Below, in pieces: positions 53,185 through 63,300 of a stretch of 64,000 bases of DNA; the first letter of the stretch is position 1; the number at the start of each line of letters is the position of its first letter. Origin of the DNA: Desulfotignum sp. GTDB taxonomy: Bacteria > Desulfobacterota > Desulfobacteria > Desulfobacterales > Desulfobacteraceae. The notes beneath the pieces are model-generated. The model was not told the origin of the DNA. It did not search any database and was given only the letters and a program-made list of their open reading frames with translations. The DNA lies in the NCBI GenBank assembly GCA_011390335.1, contig JAABSO010000021.1, positions 1 to 64,000 on the forward strand. The letters are read 5' to 3'. The translations under genes were made by a program, and so were the position numbers.

Positions 53185-53213
53185 GTTTTACACGCCTACA
53201 TGGAAAATTTCAA
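53185..53213 (-). promoter_or_regulatory. Candidate sigma-70 promoter of the helicase/ATPase operon
   Basis: On the minus strand TTGAAA (53213-53208) and TAAAAC (53190-53185) are exactly 17 bases apart. They match five and four of six consensus positions. The start would be near 53178, leaving about 33 bases of leader with the AGGGGA ribosome site. Confidence 0.45.
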
Positions 53214-53235
53214 GGCCATATGACGTCGTCCCTGC

Positions 53236-53322
53236 ATGATACGTGACACCCTGACGGCCGTAATCGAACGGAACTGGAATGCCGTCCGTAAAGAATCCGA
53301 CCTGAGCGAGGTGGAAAAATAA
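53236..53322 (+). pseudogene. Possible C-terminal fragment of a HipA-type toxin
   Basis: A 28-codon plus-strand frame reads IRDTLTAVIERNWNAVRKES followed by DLSEVEK and a stop. The pattern (I..NW..V...LSEVD) resembles the end of HipA-family kinases as I recall them, here cut before the usual final WGRxFLNP. No upstream part of such a gene is present in the 90 bases before the operon start. The match is short and the call is weak. The remaining bases of the 321-base gap 53146-53466 show no gene. Confidence 0.3.
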
Positions 53323-53466
53323 TTTCTCTGGAGACGGTAGTTTCTGAACCCTTTTTCACTTGATCAGCAGGCATGGCCTGTATGATTGCCGGCCGTGAAT
53401 CGCCGGCCGGAAAAATGTCATGGCAATTGACGGAACAGCAAGGTTATATTATGGTAAAATAAACAA

Positions 53467-54831
53467 ATGGAGAAGACTCGCAAAAAACAGGTCCGACAGG
53501 TTGATCAAATGATACTGAAACAGGTGTCCAGGGCCATATTTGATGCCGGTGTGCGGGCGGTGGCGCCTGAGGCTTGTGTGGCAAGGCATTTGCACATTTC
53601 CGGCAGCCGATTGCGTGCAGGGGAACTTGACCTGGACCTGGATCAGATCCGGCATTTCTATGTGGCCGGAGCCGGCAAGGCATCGGCAGCCATGGCCCGT
53701 CAGGTGGAAGACCTGCTGGGGCCGAGCATTCATGACGGGGTGGTGGTCACCAAATACGGGCATGGGATGCCCCTGGAACACTGCCGGGTGATGGAAGCCG
53801 GGCACCCGGTGCCGGATGCACAGGGCATGGAAGGGGCAGCCGCTCTGCTGGAGATGGTATCCAGGGCCGGGCCGGAAGATGTGATTCTCTGTTTGATATC
53901 AGGCGGGGCATCCGCCCTGACCCCGGCACCTGCCGAAGGCATCACCCTTACGGACAAACAGGATACCACCCGGCTGCTTTTGGGATGCGGGGCAACCATC
54001 CACGAGATCAACACCATCCGCAAACACCTGTCCCGGATCAAGGGCGGACAGCTGTGTAAGGCTGCCAAAGGAGCCCGGGTGGTATCGCTGATATTGTCCG
54101 ATGTTGTCGGAGATGACCTGGATATCATAGGTTCCGGAATGACCGCCCCGGATACCGGAAATTTCAGGGACTGTCAGACCATACTTGCGCGATACCGCAT
54201 ATGGGACAGGGTTCCCGAAGCGGTGCGACAGCGCATTATGGCAGGAATCAAGGGCAGGATATCCGACACTCCCAAACCAGGGGACCCTCTGTTTTCAAAG
54301 GTATCCAACCGGGTGGTAGGCAGCCTGTCCGATGCTTTGAACGCTGCCAAAAAAGAAGCACACCGCCGGGGATTCAATTCGCTGGTGCTGTCTTCCATGA
54401 TCCAGGGAGAGGCCGGAGAAGCTGCCAAAATCCTGTGCGCCATTGCCAGAGAGGTCAGATCATCCGGCAGGCCGGTTTCACCGCCTGCCTGCCTGCTGTC
54501 CGGCGGTGAAACCACCGTGACCATCAAAGGAAAGGGAAAGGGCGGAAGAAATACCGAGCTGGCCCTGGCCGGGGCCATGAGCCTTGCCGGCACAGACGGG
54601 ATTCTTTTGCTGTCCGCCGGCACGGACGGCACAGACGGCCCTACAGATGCGGCCGGCGCCTTTGCGGACAGCACCACCATTTCCCGGGCCGCAGCCCTTG
54701 GCCTGTCAGCAGGAGACCATCTGGCGGACAACGACTCCTATACCTTTTTCCTTGCACTGGATGATCTGCTGGTCACCGGTCCCACCCGCACCAATGTCAT
54801 GGACATGCAGGTCCTGCTGGTTTCCGGATAA
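53467..54831 (+). CDS. Glycerate 2-kinase (GckA/MOFRL type)
   Basis: This 454-residue protein has the type-2 glycerate kinase layout. The N-terminal Rossmann-like domain has VAGAGKASAAMARQVE, VVTKYGHG, EAGHPVPDAQG and LISGGASALTPAP. The C-terminal MOFRL domain has LLSGGETTVTIKGKGKGGRNTELALAGA and SAGTDGTDGPTDAAGAF. The conserved Lys of AGAGKAS and the Arg/Asn of GGRN are present. It phosphorylates D-glycerate at C2 with ATP, feeding the glycerate or serine pathway. It begins about 320 bases beyond the helicase operon start, on the opposite strand, and appears monocistronic. Confidence 0.88.
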   Translation: MEKTRKKQVRQVDQMILKQVSRAIFDAGVRAVAPEACVARHLHISGSRLRAGELDLDLDQIRHFYVAGAGKASAAMARQVEDLLGPSIHDGVVVTKYGHGMPLEHCRVMEAGHPVPDAQGMEGAAALLEMVSRAGPEDVILCLISGGASALTPAPAEGITLTDKQDTTRLLLGCGATIHEINTIRKHLSRIKGGQLCKAAKGARVVSLILSDVVGDDLDIIGSGMTAPDTGNFRDCQTILARYRIWDRVPEAVRQRIMAGIKGRISDTPKPGDPLFSKVSNRVVGSLSDALNAAKKEAHRRGFNSLVLSSMIQGEAGEAAKILCAIAREVRSSGRPVSPPACLLSGGETTVTIKGKGKGGRNTELALAGAMSLAGTDGILLLSAGTDGTDGPTDAAGAFADSTTISRAAALGLSAGDHLADNDSYTFFLALDDLLVTGPTRTNVMDMQVLLVSG

Positions 54832-54845
54832 AAAAGGAGGTATCC

Positions 54846-54938
54846 TTGTCCTCAACCTGGCCCTGGAACTGGCCGCTCCGGGCATTCTCAGGAAACTGGG
54901 CCGGGATGGCCGGATACCCTGATCCCCCGCGCAAGTGA
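54846..54938 (+). other. Possible 30-residue Trp-rich small ORF after a strong ribosome site
   Basis: AAAAGGAGG at 54832-54840 is a near-perfect Shine-Dalgarno sequence, and a TTG at 54846 opens 30 codons (MSSTWPWNWPLRAFSGNW at the start). It starts right after the glycerate kinase stop. An overlapping frame in the same stretch also looks protein-like (LNLALELAAPGILRKLG), so the true coding content is unclear. It may be only a chance ribosome site or a remnant. Confidence 0.2.
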
Positions 54939-54947
54939 TGCGATTTT

Positions 54948-55538
54948 TTAAGACAGACGTCGGATGAGCAGCGCTTCTCTGAGGGGTACAGGCCCCAGGC
55001 AGAACCGTTTGCAGTCGGGCTGATCCAGCCATGCCTGTTTTATCTTCAGATTGGGGGAACGGCCGTCTGCTGAATCCAGGATGCGTACATTGCCTTTCAT
55101 CCCCCGGACAGCGGTTCTGCGGTAGGAATCAAACCCATACACCCACCCATCCGCCATTTTTGTAACCATGATATAGTGCTCTTCTTTTTTGGTGAGCAAG
55201 ATATTGCACAGTACCACGCCGCCCCCATCCAGGCACACCTGAATTTGCCCGTCACTGTCCAGGCGGACCGCCTCTTTTTCCAGAAACCTTGTCCGGACGG
55301 AAAACTGTTTGATCTTGTAGGAATCCAGCCAGTTTCCCACCAGGCGGGCTGCGTATTTACTGGTTCCGCCGATACCGAACCGGGCATTGCGGCCCACGGT
55401 ATCCAGGCAGTACAGATAAATGTGGCGGATGACCATGGGGGGGATCTCTTTTCTTTTGAACAGATAGCTCACTGCATTGATCAATGCTGTGGGCACACAA
55501 TCATATTCAGACACCTGGTAATGCAGCGGGGTATACAT
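54948..55538 (-). CDS. C39-like cysteine peptidase-fold protein
   Basis: This 196-residue protein starts MYTPLHYQVSEYDCVPTALINAV. Gln followed six residues later by DC and a helix matches the C39 papain-like active site (QxxxxDCGPA), with Gly replaced by Val. The later HYIMV (EEHYIMVTKM) supplies a histidine and FGFDSYRR-like FDSYRR the acidic residue. There is no transporter or signal peptide, so it is cytoplasmic and not a bacteriocin exporter. AGGAGA before ATG 55538 fixes the start, five codons inside the open frame. The substrate is unknown. It converges on the glycerate kinase gene. Confidence 0.65.
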   Translation of the reverse strand: MYTPLHYQVSEYDCVPTALINAVSYLFKRKEIPPMVIRHIYLYCLDTVGRNARFGIGGTSKYAARLVGNWLDSYKIKQFSVRTRFLEKEAVRLDSDGQIQVCLDGGGVVLCNILLTKKEEHYIMVTKMADGWVYGFDSYRRTAVRGMKGNVRILDSADGRSPNLKIKQAWLDQPDCKRFCLGPVPLREALLIRRLS

Positions 55539-55702
55539 GGATTCTCCTGGCAAGCAACATCCTGACTGAAGATGATCCTATACGCCTTTTTTCCTGATTT
55601 TGCAAGAAATGTTCTCTGTCTTGCATTCCCTGGTAAATAAATGTATCTGATGGATAAATCAGGTTTCATCAGATTGACACATTGAGATGACAGGACCGGA
55701 CC

Positions 55703-56911
55703 ATGGAACAAGAATCCCTCATTATCCGCGCGGACCAGCTGTATGACGGCAGGACCCTGCAGACAGACGTGACCGTGGTGGTGGAAGGCCGCCATATCAT
55801 TGACCTAACCCGAAACACCTCCCCCTCTGACATCAGAGGCATCGTCACCCCGGCCTTCATCGATCCCCACTCCCACATCGGCATGGAGCGGCAGGGGGAA
55901 CCGCTCAGTGAAACCGAAACCGATGAGCACCGCACCCCTTTTGCACCGCTGCACAATCCCCTGAACAGCATCTATTTTGATGACCGGGCGTTTGCCGAGG
56001 CCGTGGACTTCGGGGTGCTCTACTCCTGTGTGGTACCGGGATCAGGCAACATCATCGGCGGCAGGGCCGTGATCATCAAAAATTTTGCCGACAACCGGGC
56101 CGATGCCCTTGTCAAAGATTACGGATTCAAGGCATCCCTGGGGTACAATCCCCGCATATCCACCCACTGGAAAGGGCAGCGGCCCTGCACCCGCATGGGC
56201 GCTGCCGCCATGCTGGAGGAGTTCTTGTCTGATATTCTCCGAAAAGAAGAACAGGCCCGCATCAAAAAGGAAAAAGCCCTGCATGAACTGTCCCGGCCCG
56301 ACAGTCCCGGAAAAGGGGCTGCCTGGGCCCAACGGGAATACGACATAGCCCTGTCTGAAGAGCAATGGGAAATGTTCCGGCTGTTCACCGGCAAAAAGAT
56401 ACTGAAGGTGCATCTGCATAAGGAAGATGACGCTTTGTTTCTCATTGACCTGAAAAAAAAGTTCCACCTGAATGTCACGGTGGAGCACGCCCTGGACATT
56501 CACCACACCAGTATTTTCAATGCACTGGCAGACAACGGCATTCCGGTGGTATACGGCCCCCTGGGCTCCCTGGACGGCAAGGTGGAGCTGAAAAACGCCT
56601 CCTGGCGGCACACTGCCCTGCTCATGGCATCCCGGGCCCAATACGGCCTGATGAGCGATCATCCGGTCATCCTGGCCCACCATCTGCGGGACAGCCTCAA
56701 ATATTTTCTGATCCAGGGCATGGCACCGGCTGATGCCATCGGCCTGGTCACCCTTCGGAATGCCCGGATTCTGGGCATCGACCACCGCCTGGGAACGGTG
56801 GCCCCGGGCCGGCTGGCCAGCCTCATTGTCTGGGACAGGGACCCGTTCCATCTGGGGGCGTATCCGCTGGCGGTGGTGGCTGAAGGAAAGATCATCCGGG
56901 ACCGGCGATGA
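55703..56911 (+). CDS. Amidohydrolase-family metal-dependent hydrolase
   Basis: This 402-residue protein has the N-terminal beta-sandwich of imidazolonepropionase/dihydroorotase-like enzymes and the metal motif PAFIDPHSHIGM. Further metal/catalytic positions lie in TVEHALDIHH and LMSDHPVILAHH (Asp). The ending AIGLVTLRNARILGI...GRLASLIVWDRDPF is the usual one. A 60-residue charged insertion (about 170-235) with a coiled-coil character is unusual. It hydrolyses a cyclic amide, imide or similar compound; the specific substrate is unknown. Monocistronic, opposite to the C39-like gene. Confidence 0.82.
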   Translation: MEQESLIIRADQLYDGRTLQTDVTVVVEGRHIIDLTRNTSPSDIRGIVTPAFIDPHSHIGMERQGEPLSETETDEHRTPFAPLHNPLNSIYFDDRAFAEAVDFGVLYSCVVPGSGNIIGGRAVIIKNFADNRADALVKDYGFKASLGYNPRISTHWKGQRPCTRMGAAAMLEEFLSDILRKEEQARIKKEKALHELSRPDSPGKGAAWAQREYDIALSEEQWEMFRLFTGKKILKVHLHKEDDALFLIDLKKKFHLNVTVEHALDIHHTSIFNALADNGIPVVYGPLGSLDGKVELKNASWRHTALLMASRAQYGLMSDHPVILAHHLRDSLKYFLIQGMAPADAIGLVTLRNARILGIDHRLGTVAPGRLASLIVWDRDPFHLGAYPLAVVAEGKIIRDRR

Positions 56912-56935
56912 AAATTCTTTTATCGGCACAATTGA

Positions 56936-57157
56936 AATAACACAATCAAAGAAAAAGCAAAAGAAATCTATAAACAATATGGTGTCAGCCTGAGCGAGGC
57001 GATCAACATGTTTTTAGTCCAATCTGTCCTGGAGCGGGGATTGCCTTTTGAAATGAAAATACCCAATGATGAAACCATGAATGAAATCAGAGAAGGAAAA
57101 ACGGAAAAAGTGTCTTTTGATGAACTTCAAAAAGAAGCGAAAAAATGCTTGGCATAG
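56936..57157 (+). pseudogene. 5'-truncated RelB/DinJ-family antitoxin
   Basis: The plus-strand frame reads TIKEKAKEIYKQYGVSLSEA, then INMFLVQSVLERGLPFEM and IPNDETMNEIREGK, a clear RelB/DinJ antitoxin with its ribbon-helix-helix core and the conserved GLPFE segment. The N-terminal ten residues and start codon are missing; a TGA lies four codons before the first similar residue. The stop is at 57155-57157. It cannot be translated normally and is a decayed type II antitoxin. Confidence 0.75.
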
Positions 57158-57217
57158 ATTGAAAAAGAGACATTGTATTTAATCAGGATTGGTACACACT
57201 CACAGCTCTTTAAATAA
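57158..57217 (+). pseudogene. C-terminal scrap of a RelE/YafQ-type toxin
   Basis: Directly after the antitoxin stop, in the same frame, the sequence reads ETLYLIRIGTHSQLFK and a stop. This matches the last strand of RelE/YafQ toxins (LxLxRxGxHSxLF). The first 75 or so residues are gone, including the catalytic part, so a deletion joined the antitoxin end to the toxin end. Confidence 0.6.
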
Positions 57218-57267
57218 TTTTTAGAATTTAAAAAATTTTTTGAATTTTTAGAAATACTTTCTAAATA

Positions 57268-57304
57268 TACAAAGGCAGCCTGGAATATCCTGGCTGCCTT
57301 TGTA
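57268..57304. terminator. Hairpin terminator downstream of the synthase operon
   Basis: A perfect 13-bp stem (TACAAAGGCAGCC with GGCTGCCTTTGTA) has an 11-base loop. It lies 25 bases beyond the stop of the minus-strand synthase gene. On the minus strand an A/T-rich tract (ATATTTAGAAAG) follows, and on the plus strand ATTTTCC. It most likely ends the synthase transcript. The rest of the 417-base gap 56912-57328 holds only the toxin-antitoxin debris and AT-rich sequence. Confidence 0.75.
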
Positions 57305-57328
57305 ATTTTCCGATTATCGTCTCTATTT

Positions 57329-60300
57329 TTATACCACGGTTTCGGTAAAAGTCACCCTGCCGGCAATCCGGTCTTCTGGGGCCAGGCGGGTGAGTTTGAC
57401 CATTTCAAAGCCCGTGACCTTGATAAACACCTTGCCGGCATCATCGGTCAGGGTCAGGTCATAGGTATTGGTTTCCTTTCCTGATGCCTTTTTTTCCGTA
57501 ATGCACAGATAGTCCGTTTGTTTTTCCACCGGCGCAAAAAAGGCCATGGACGCGATGCGGAAGGGCAGCACCGTGCGGGAGGTGGTGAGAAATTCCAAAA
57601 GTCCCCCGGTCTGGAACATGGCATCCACCAGGACCGGGGCTGCCTGGAACTGCGGATCGGTCACCCCCTTGAAGAAAGGGGCCGTGGATCTGTCCGCCAC
57701 GGTGGTGACCAGGGTGGTGCCGTCAAAAGAGTTGATGTCCGTGATGGTCGCAAACAGCCCGAACATGAACAGCCGTCCGGGATGATACACCAGATCCGCC
57801 AGATCCCCTTCCCAGGACATGGGATGAAATTCGGGCAGATCAATGGTTTCCGGTGCCGGCCGGTCAGGGGAAAGGACAAAATTGCCCTGATAATGCTGTT
57901 TGGGATCCCCCATCACCTGTCCTTTGGGATTTTTAAACACCGAGGTGATATCACAGGCATACTGATCCTGGTTGGTCCGGGTACTGGAAATGATAATTTC
58001 CTTGGGCCGTCCCTTGAGCAGCTTGATGCCATAGGGGATGGAAAAATCAGACAGTCCCGTGACCACCGATCCTTGTCCGGCCAGGGCTGCGGCAGCCTCA
58101 GCCATGGTCTCGATGCCGGTGGACCCTAAAAACAGGGGCACATCCCCCATGGTATGGTCATGGAGAAACAGGTCATGCGAAAGATCCAGCACCCGGGTCC
58201 AGACGGCGGTGTCCTCCGCCTGGTGCGTCACCTCTCCGAGAAAGGGAAAGGCCTGATCCTGGGGGGTGCCAAGCAGCCCGTCAATGTCAAAATCATAATC
58301 CAGGCCGGAAAACACCATTTCAGACTCGGTTTTATCCAGCAGGTCTGCCATGAAGAACTTCACGCCCTGGTCCATGGGCAGAAACTGGATGCCCCGGTCT
58401 TCCAGCACCTTTTTCACCGTGGGATTGGTGGCCATGCCTACCCCGCCCCAGGCGGTCCAGGCATAGACTTTATAGGTTTTCTCCGGATGCAGCTGTTTTT
58501 CTCTGAACAATGTTTTGCCTAAGAAATCATTGGCAGCGGTGTAATCCACCTGGCCCTGGTTGCCGAACCGGGCCGTGACCGATGAAAAGGTGAAAAAATA
58601 TCGATATTCCCTGTCTTTTGCGGCAGCCAGCAGGTTGCGCATGCCCTTGACCTTGACATCCACCACCAGCTCGAACGCCTTTCGCTCTTTTTTGGGGATA
58701 AACTGGCTCATCTCCATGCCCGCTGCATGGAAGATGCCGTCGATGCGGTCACAGGCATCCACAGCCTTTTTCACCGCCTGAAAGTCGGTGACATCGGTGC
58801 AGTGATAGGCCACAGAGATCCCCTGGGATTTGAGGTACTCAATGTTGGCAATGGATTGTCTAACCCGCATCAAACGGTCCAGGGCCTGTTTCACCGCCAC
58901 CGGTTTTTCCCCGGGCATCTGGTTTCGCAGCATGGCCATCAGGTCAGCTTCAGTGGCAGTCGGTTTCAGCAGTTCCGGATCCGTGGCATAGATATCGTTG
59001 ATATCCAGAATCACCAGGTTGACCCTGTAGGCGGCCACCACCTGTTTTAAAATCTCATAGGTGATGCCGCCGGCCCCGCCGGTCACAAGCAACGTATCGC
59101 CGTCCGATACAATGGGCGCATCTTTGCGTGCAGTTTCCGGGTGCATGGACAGGACATAGCGTTTCTTGTTCTTATATCCCACCTCACACCGGGGATCATC
59201 TGACAGCAGTTCCGAAAGGAACAGATCGGCAATTCGGGCCAGGCTCTTTTTGGGATATTTATAAGAAAAATCCACCACCTTGACCCGTGTGTTTTCCAGC
59301 TCTTTATTGGCGGTCTTGAGCATGCCGCTCAGGGCGCCAAACAGCGGATGGATCTCACCACAGTCATCCATATAGGGAAACACCACTGAATCGAATGCAA
59401 TGGTGCCGATGAGGGTGTTTGGGGCATCCAGTTTGTCAAACAGGGTTTTGAGCAGCAAAAAAATAGATTTAACAGTGGTGTTCACATCTGCATCAGCGGC
59501 AAATTCTGTGTTTTTGCGGTCAAAGTATGCATCCAGAGAGGCCAGGTGGATAAATCCTGTGATCTGCGGATCTGTCTTGGCAAAGGAGTCAATGGCGGCC
59601 TGGAACCCGTCCAGGTCAGACAGGTCAGCTGTCACATCCGCATCTTTTGTCCCCAGGGTGATCACTTCTCCCCCGGTAGACTGTATCCGCTCCATCACAG
59701 CCTTGGCAAACCCGTGGCTGTCCAGGGAGACCAACAATTTATGGCCGGAAAAATCCGGCCTGCCAAGGGCCGGCATGTCCGCCTCATTTACCCGCACCAC
59801 CAGGCGTTTGATGGGGGATGCCGGGTCTGGAAACAGGTCATCAGGCCCTGAGGTTTCAGGGTCTGCCATATCTGTTGAGACCGCATCTGATGTTCCGGTC
59901 GCAGGAATTGTGTCCTCTGCCGTGGCAGGGGCTGCCGGCACACGGGCCTGGATATAGGCGGTGAGTTTTTCAATGGTGTTCAGATCCCGCAGCCGCAGGT
60001 CATCTGGCACGGCAAACCCGAAATGGCCTGCCACCTTGCCGAAAATCTCCACCTGCTTGACCGTGTCAATGCCTAAGTCCGCTTCCAGGTCCAGGTCATC
60101 TGCCAGCATGTCCGGGGTATATCCGGTCTGGCGGGCGATCACATCCTTGACCACGGCAGCGGTGTCTTCATCGCCGGTCAAAGATTGCGTAACCACCCGC
60201 TCCCCGGAATCCATGGTATGGGCCGCAGCCGGCATCGGAAAATCGTTGGCATCGGCGGCGGCGGCAGATCCGCCCTTACCAGCTTTGGTCCCGGTTTCGG

Positions 60301-63300
60301 TGACAGTTTGGGTATCTATGCCTGCAGCATCGGATCCTCCCTCAGTCCCGGCTGTTCGAGCAGCCACATAGGTGGCCAGTCTGGCAATGGTGTTCAGATC
60401 CCGCAGCCGCAGATCATCAGGCACGGCAAAATTAAACTGGGTGGCCACCTTGCCGAAAATCTCCACCTGCTTCACCGTGTCTATGCCCAGGTCTGCTTCC
60501 AGGTCCAGGTCATCATCCAGCATGTCCGGGGTATACCCGGTCTGGGCCGCAATGACATCCTTGACCGCAGCCGATACCTGATCAGCGGGCACTTTTGGGG
60601 TAACAACGCGTTCACCGGAATCCATGGTATGGGCTGCGCCAGGCCTGGCAGATGCCTGGTCTGATGCTTCCGGTGCCTGATCAGCGCTGGATGCAGATGC
60701 GGACCGGGCCGCCACATACCCGGCCAGTTTGTCAATGGTGTTCAGATCCCGCAGTTTGAGGTCATCGGGCACGGGAAATCCGAACTGGGTGGCGATCTTG
60801 CCGAAGATCTCCACCTGCTTCACCGTGTCAATGCCCAGGTCCGCTTCCAGGTCCAGGTCATTTTCCAGCATGTCCGGGGTATACCCGGTCTGGGCCGCAA
60901 TCACCTGTTTGATCTTTTCTGCTGCAAGGGTGCTGTCCTGTCCGGCACCGGATGCTGCCGCACCTGACCGACCCGTGGCTGCTGCCGGTTCCTGCCGGCC
61001 GGCAGGGGCTGAAGCAGAAGCCTGTGCCGGTGCGGCAATCTCTGAAGTCCGGGGCATGGACCCTGCGGCAGAAGGTATTGATGCGGCAGGTGCAGGCATG
61101 GCCGGCACCCGGGTGATTTGGGGTTGTGTTTCCAGGGCAGCTGCTGCCGGGTCTCCCCCCACCACGCACAGGGTGTTGTCAATGATTTTCAACTCCGGCT
61201 TTTGTGCACCGGTGATATGGCGCAGCCATCTGTGGTATGCCAGGTTGCCCTGGACAGCATTCTCCTGGATCCGTTTCACAAACATAAAGGCAAAGTGGGA
61301 ACCGAATCCCGCAGACAGGTGCAGGCCGTATTCACTCTTTATATTTCCCTGTCCGGAAAAATTCAGCTTTTTAAAATGGTCGGGTATTTTGGTCAGATTG
61401 GCGATGGGGGGGGCCTTGCGGTTCTGCAGGGCCTTGACCAGGACCACATCTTCTATGGCCGCACCCAGGGTATGGCCGGTGAATCCCTTGGTGTTGGAGA
61501 TACAGATGCTGCTCAAATGATCGGCAAAGGTGGTTTCCAGGGCCGTCACTTCTGCATCGGCACTGCCCCCCCTCGCCGGGGTGTAAGTTTCATGGGACAT
61601 GAACAAAAGCTTGTCTGCATAGTCTTGTTTTTTCAGACCGGTGCGCTTTTCGACCTTGTTGATGAATTTTGTCATCTCCTTTGCCATATGGGGCACATCT
61701 ATATTGTAGGTGTGGTAGGCGGAATTGGCGATGTGGGTGCCCAGGATCTCGCACTGGCCGTTCATACCCCGCCGGCTCACCTCTGACTCCGCCTCGATGA
61801 CCAGGCCCACTGCACCGGATCCCAGAATGGTGCCGTTGCGGTCCTCATCAAAAGGTTTGGCTGCCTCTGACACCCGTTTTTTAATGGTGGCAGCCCCCAG
61901 GGCCAGGAACCCGGACCCCACCCACTGGTTCTGCTGGGTGGATGTGGCGTTTTCCCCGCCCACCACCAAAACCCGTTTGCACCGGCCGGTGCGGATCCAG
62001 TCCTCGGCAATGCCGATGGCCAGGGTGGTGGAGGCACAGGCAGAGGACACCAGGGTATTGGGGCCTTTGGCCTTGATGATCATGGCCAGGTGGGCCGATC
62101 CCAGAGGACAGGCATTGGCCAGAAAGTTTCTGTCAAAGGTGTAGGTGGAAAAATCTTTTCTTTTCCTTGCTTTGGACTTAAAAAACCAGTCAGTGAGTTC
62201 CTCTTTGATCTCCATGTCCTTGATGCGCTCCATGAGAAAATAGTAGATTTTTTCCACCTCCTCATGGGGCCGTAAAAAGAATTTTTCATAATAGTATTTT
62301 TCCAGCTCCGCCATCAAAGTCTCGCCGTTGGGCCACAGGGAGGTGATGATGACACCGGTGTCCTCCTGCATTTCTGCAGGCAGGGCAAACCCGTCCGGCA
62401 CCATGCTTCTGCCCCCTTTCATCTTTTTATACTGCATGACCAGCGGAATGTTGGCATCCTTGAGTGCCTCAATGCCTGCTGCAATCCCCAGGGACATGGC
62501 CACATCATATTGTTCCTTGATACCGTACTCATCGGTGAGGTCAAAATATCCCAGCTGGCCTGCCAGGTGGATCACATCTTCGGTGCGGGTAATCTGGACA
62601 AACCGGGCATTGCCGTCCGGCTGCTTGTACAATTTGGTGATGTTCTTGTCGGTGATCAGTTCCTGGTCTTCCCGGGTCAAAGGTTCAATGAAGTTCTCCC
62701 CGTTGAGGATGGCATCAAAATTATCCTTGGCAAATACCCGGCGGCCTTTTCCGGGCAATCCCACTGATACACCGGAAATCAGAATCTTCCCTGTGTTGAA
62801 ATCAAAGCGGTCAATGGCATCCACGGCAGCTTCACGCTTTCTGCGCTCAAACTCCTTGTAGAGTATCCGGTCCAGCAGTTCTTTATTTTCCTCTTTAAAT
62901 GCTTCAAAATCCTGGGTCATATTGATTTGCGGTAACGCCTCCACAACCGGTGTCCGGTTTTGTTCCTGTGTTTTTATTTGTTCATCTGACGCTGCAACAC
63001 TGCTTGAAACCTTCACTGGCTGGTGTTCAAACAGGCTGTTGCAGGCAATCAGGTACTGGCGGCAGACTGCAAATGATTCGGTTTCCCCATCTCTGGGATC
63101 CACGCTCACGGCTGTGCCGTATTCACCGATATTGATATGTTTGAGCAGGTTCACCAGGAGCCTGGATGGCCCGATCTCGATGAAATGGGTCCTGCCGGAT
63201 ACATACACATGCTCCACAGACCGGATAAATTCCACCGGGGATACAATCTGCCTGGCCAGAAGGTCCTTGACCTCATTTTCTTTTTCCGGATAGGGCCGGG

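Noticed and set aside
54948..55538. C39-like protein as a bacteriocin-processing peptidase
   Set aside because: There is no ABC transporter domain, double-glycine precursor or export gene nearby, and the protein has no membrane segment.
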